Assembly (NCBI RefSeq): GCF_012932375.1
Contig: NZ_JAAIIG010000003.1
Location: 124,001-188,000, forward strand
Direction of reading: 5' to 3'
Length of the DNA stretch: 64,000 bases
Source: Bifidobacterium olomucense
Lineage (GTDB): Bacteria > Actinomycetota > Actinomycetes > Actinomycetales > Bifidobacteriaceae
Under the pieces are notes generated by a model that saw only the letters and a list, made by a program, of their open reading frames with translations, did not search any database and had not been told where the DNA came from. Every line of letters begins with the position of its first letter. Positions within the stretch are counted from its first letter, which is position 1. This document shows positions 61,640 through 64,000 of this stretch, one piece after another. A program made the position numbers and the translations under genes.

Positions 61640-63778
61640 TCAGCGTGTCGCCTTCTTTTGCTTCTTTTCTCGAATATTCACCGAAATCTGGATCGGTGTA
61701 CCTTCAAAGCCGAATTCCTCGCGCAACGATCGTTCGATATATCGACGATAACCATGCTCCAGAAAACCAGTCGCAAAGATAACGAATCGTGGTGGACGAG
61801 TGGATGCTTGTGTGGCAAACAATATACGAGGTTGCTTGCCACCACGCAATGGGTGCGGATGGGCTGCCTGGATCTTGCCGAGGAAAGCATTGAGCTTTCC
61901 AGTAGGAATACGCTGATCCCAGGATTCCAGAGCGGAGCGCATTGCATTGGCCAGACGATTGGTATGCCAGCCCGTCTTGGCGGACAGATTCACTCGCTGC
62001 GCCCATGTCACACGGTCGAATTCGGTAATCCACAAACGCTCCAGACGCTGTTTGTCGAACTCGTCCATTGCGTCCCACTTATTGAAGACAAGCACAATTG
62101 CGCGTCCTGCATCCACTGCCGTGGACATGACTTTCAAATCCTGATCGGAGATCGGCTGAGAAGCATCAAACAGAATCAGGGCCAGCTCGGAACGCTCAAT
62201 GGCAGCCTGCGTACGCAGCGACGAGTAATACTCCGCACCTTTGAGCTTATGCTGGCGGCGCTTGATGCCGGCGGTATCGATGAACAGCCAGTCCTCGCCA
62301 TCAATATCAATGATCTCGTCGACCGGGTCACGCGTAGTGCCTGCCAAGTCATTGACCACGGAACGTTCTTCTCGTGCCAGCTGATTCAGCAGAGAGGATT
62401 TGCCTACATTGGGGCGACCGACCAAAGCCACGCGTCGCAGACTGGAAGGAGTCAGAAAACCAGAGGTCTTCTCGGCCTTCCTTAGCTTGTCAAGCGCAGC
62501 ATCCAGCAAGTCACCGACGCCTCTGCCATGCATGGCGGAAACCGAATACGGCTCCCCCAAACCCAGCTTCCAGAATTCGGCCGCAAGATACTCGCTGGCC
62601 TGATCATCGATCTTGTTAACCGCCAAGGTCACCGGTTTGCCGGAGGCGCGCAACAGTTTGACTATGCGTTCATCCGTGGAAGTCAGACCTACCTGTCCGT
62701 CTACCACAAACACCACGGCATCAGCAAGCTGAACAGCCACCTGTGCCTGCGAAGCGATAGCTGATTCAATGCCTTCCACATCGGCTTCCCAGCCGCCCGT
62801 ATCGACTAGCTTGAAATCAGTACCAGCCCATTCCGCATCATAGCTGACACGATCGCGGGTCACACCGGGCGTATCTTCCACGACGGCGGCGCGACGTCCG
62901 AGAATACGGTTCACCAACGAAGATTTGCCCACATTCGGACGTCCGACAATCGCCAGAACACCTACAGGCTTAGGACCGAACTGGCGACCGCTTTCCGTAA
63001 AGTCACGGCCGGAAATCAGCGCCTCATCGCCTTCGTCAAGCTCATAACCTTCCAGGTTGGCTGCATATTGTTCATACTCCTGATTCTCGATGGCTTCTTC
63101 CACCAAGCCGATCAGTACATCAAGTGTATGCTCGAAATCCATATCCGAATTGTCTATGGTGGTAACTCCGTCAGCAGCGGTCATAAAACTGGTGACCTTG
63201 GAATCCGCCTTATCTCGGGCGGCTACATCCTCAACGCCGACTCCCTTGACAGCCTGCCCGGTGCGTCGTGCCTGACGCACCTCCTCACGGGCGGTCAGCA
63301 GTACTCGAACCTCGGCATCCGGCGCCACCACGGTGGTGATGTCACGCCCTTCAGCCACGATACCGAGTCCTTCAGAGAATGAGTCGGCAGATGCCTCTCG
63401 CGCAATATACGCACGCTGCGCGGCAATAAGGACATTGCGCACGGGAATGACATTCGAGACTTTGGACACGTGAGAGGAAACCTCAGACGATCGAATCGCT
63501 TCGGAAATATCCTCACCATCGGCGTATACCTTGGGGGCAGACGGATCTACCGAAATATCAAAATGATCACCGGTGAAGAACTCTCCCACGGTTTCGGTAA
63601 CGATCCGCTCATCAATGGTCTCGGCATCAAGATCAATGCCCTGTTTCATGCACCACCATGCGCAGGCTCGGTACATGGCACCGGTATCCAGATACGCATA
63701 ACCGAAATATTTCGCCAGCGACTTGGCAGTAGACGATTTGCCGACGCCGGCAGGACCGTCAATGGCTACACGAATCAC
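61640..63778 (-). CDS. cmk-der: Fused cytidylate kinase and GTPase Der
   Basis: 712-residue fusion. Residues 1 to about 225 are (d)CMP kinase: P-loop [16 protein letters not shown] at 7-22, [12 protein letters not shown] near 29-40, [11 protein letters not shown] near 148. Residues about 270-712 are Der/EngA, with two GTPase domains: [16 protein letters not shown] near 277 and [16 protein letters not shown] near 452, each followed by DTPGVTRD- or GTTRDPVDE-like G2 regions; NKID/NKWD motifs near 387 and 560; and a C-terminal KH-like domain. It links pyrimidine kinase and 50S ribosome assembly. GTG start overlaps the preceding pseudouridine synthase stop by four bases. Confidence 0.95.
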   Translation of the reverse strand: MIRVAIDGPAGVGKSSTAKSLAKYFGYAYLDTGAMYRACAWWCMKQGIDLDAETIDERIVTETVGEFFTGDHFDISVDPSAPKVYADGEDISEAIRSSEVSSHVSKVSNVIPVRNVLIAAQRAYIAREASADSFSEGLGIVAEGRDITTVVAPDAEVRVLLTAREEVRQARRTGQAVKGVGVEDVAARDKADSKVTSFMTAADGVTTIDNSDMDFEHTLDVLIGLVEEAIENQEYEQYAANLEGYELDEGDEALISGRDFTESGRQFGPKPVGVLAIVGRPNVGKSSLVNRILGRRAAVVEDTPGVTRDRVSYDAEWAGTDFKLVDTGGWEADVEGIESAIASQAQVAVQLADAVVFVVDGQVGLTSTDERIVKLLRASGKPVTLAVNKIDDQASEYLAAEFWKLGLGEPYSVSAMHGRGVGDLLDAALDKLRKAEKTSGFLTPSSLRRVALVGRPNVGKSSLLNQLAREERSVVNDLAGTTRDPVDEIIDIDGEDWLFIDTAGIKRRQHKLKGAEYYSSLRTQAAIERSELALILFDASQPISDQDLKVMSTAVDAGRAIVLVFNKWDAMDEFDKQRLERLWITEFDRVTWAQRVNLSAKTGWHTNRLANAMRSALESWDQRIPTGKLNAFLGKIQAAHPHPLRGGKQPRILFATQASTRPPRFVIFATGFLEHGYRRYIERSLREEFGFEGTPIQISVNIREKKQKKATR

Positions 63779-64000
63779 AGACCAACCTCCTTGGACAGCG
63801 AACGAACTTCGGTCTGGGAGAGTACGCGGTACGAGCCGGACTTCAGATCACCGAGTTTAATCGGCCCGATTTGCGTACGTACCAATCGCTTCACCGGGAA
63901 TCCGATCGAACCGAAAATACGACGCACGATACGGTTCTTGCCCGAATGCAGTACGACTTTAATCAACGTTACGTCACGGGAAGAATCGATGATGGCACAA
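63775..64000 (-). CDS. RsuA/RluB-type pseudouridine synthase, C-terminal part
   Basis: Partial gene running off the window end. The visible 75 codons encode [20 protein letters not shown] then [26 protein letters not shown], the family C-terminal block with the conserved GKNRQVRRM-like motif (here [10 protein letters not shown]) and LxRxxxGxxxLGxLxxG. The frame is open to base 64000, so the catalytic Asp and S4 domain are outside. The stop overlaps the cmk-der GTG. It is probably a 23S rRNA pseudouridine synthase. Confidence 0.85.
   Translation of the reverse strand, partial: CAIIDSSRDVTLIKVVLHSGKNRIVRRIFGSIGFPVKRLVRTQIGPIKLGDLKSGSYRVLSQTEVRSLSKEVGL

Overview
The window looks like a chromosomal segment of a Bifidobacterium, probably close to the B. 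longum/breve group. This is judged from gene content only: high-GC Gram-positive codon use, RbpA, a GarA-type FHA protein beside a MerR regulator, a PafBC-like WYL protein upstream of a HelY-type helicase, the pgsA-DUF881-DUF1290-DUF881 block, fused cmk-der and trpC-trpB genes, and a eukaryote-type UTP-glucose-1-phosphate uridylyltransferase. No rRNA, CRISPR array, prophage or intact insertion sequence was seen.

Layout. 1-5.1 kb: late pyrimidine operon pyrC(partial)-pyrF-pyrK-pyrD-pyrE, closed by a strong terminator. 5.1-14.7 kb: an alpha/beta-hydrolase-like protein, two membrane-anchored coiled-coil proteins, a LysR regulator, a HAD hydrolase, the NAD(P)HX repair enzyme, an ABC-F ATPase and an SDR. 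14.0-17.7 kb: an ECF transporter (S, T and double-ATPase subunits) with a ZinT-like protein at its end. 17.8-24.9 kb: a two-component system divergent from two paralogous lipoproteins, an adaptor protein and a MacB-type ABC exporter, with an OmpR-type direct repeat between them. 24.9-30.8 kb: jetA-jetB-jetC, the SMC-like core of a Wadjet/MksBEF system, without an adjacent jetD nuclease gene.

30.8-41.6 kb is an accessory stretch of short genes with several decayed or rearranged ones. It holds a guanidine-III riboswitch in front of an SMR exporter, a response-regulator/histidine-kinase chimera, a GNAT gene broken by one amber codon, a histidine kinase remnant, two further small enzymes, an MFS transporter, an aldo/keto reductase, an SRAP protein and, just after, an AP endonuclease IV.

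41.7-64 kb returns to housekeeping genes: nfo, trpCB, trpA, lgt, rpe, hisE, hisG, pgsA and the DUF881 block, the UDP-glucose enzyme, the PafBC-like regulator, a small membrane protein, helY, rbpA (with a SigR/SigH-type promoter motif), a HAD phosphatase, and on the minus strand a membrane protein, merR, garA, tRNA-Pro(GGG), cmk-der and the end of an RsuA/RluB-type pseudouridine synthase.

The most unusual items are the jetABC operon without jetD, the guanidine-III riboswitch with a palindrome over its putative promoter, the receiver-kinase chimera, the GGAAT-N18-GTT motif before rbpA, and the ECF transporter linked to a ZinT-like protein. All identifications rest on reading motifs and gene order; no database search was possible.
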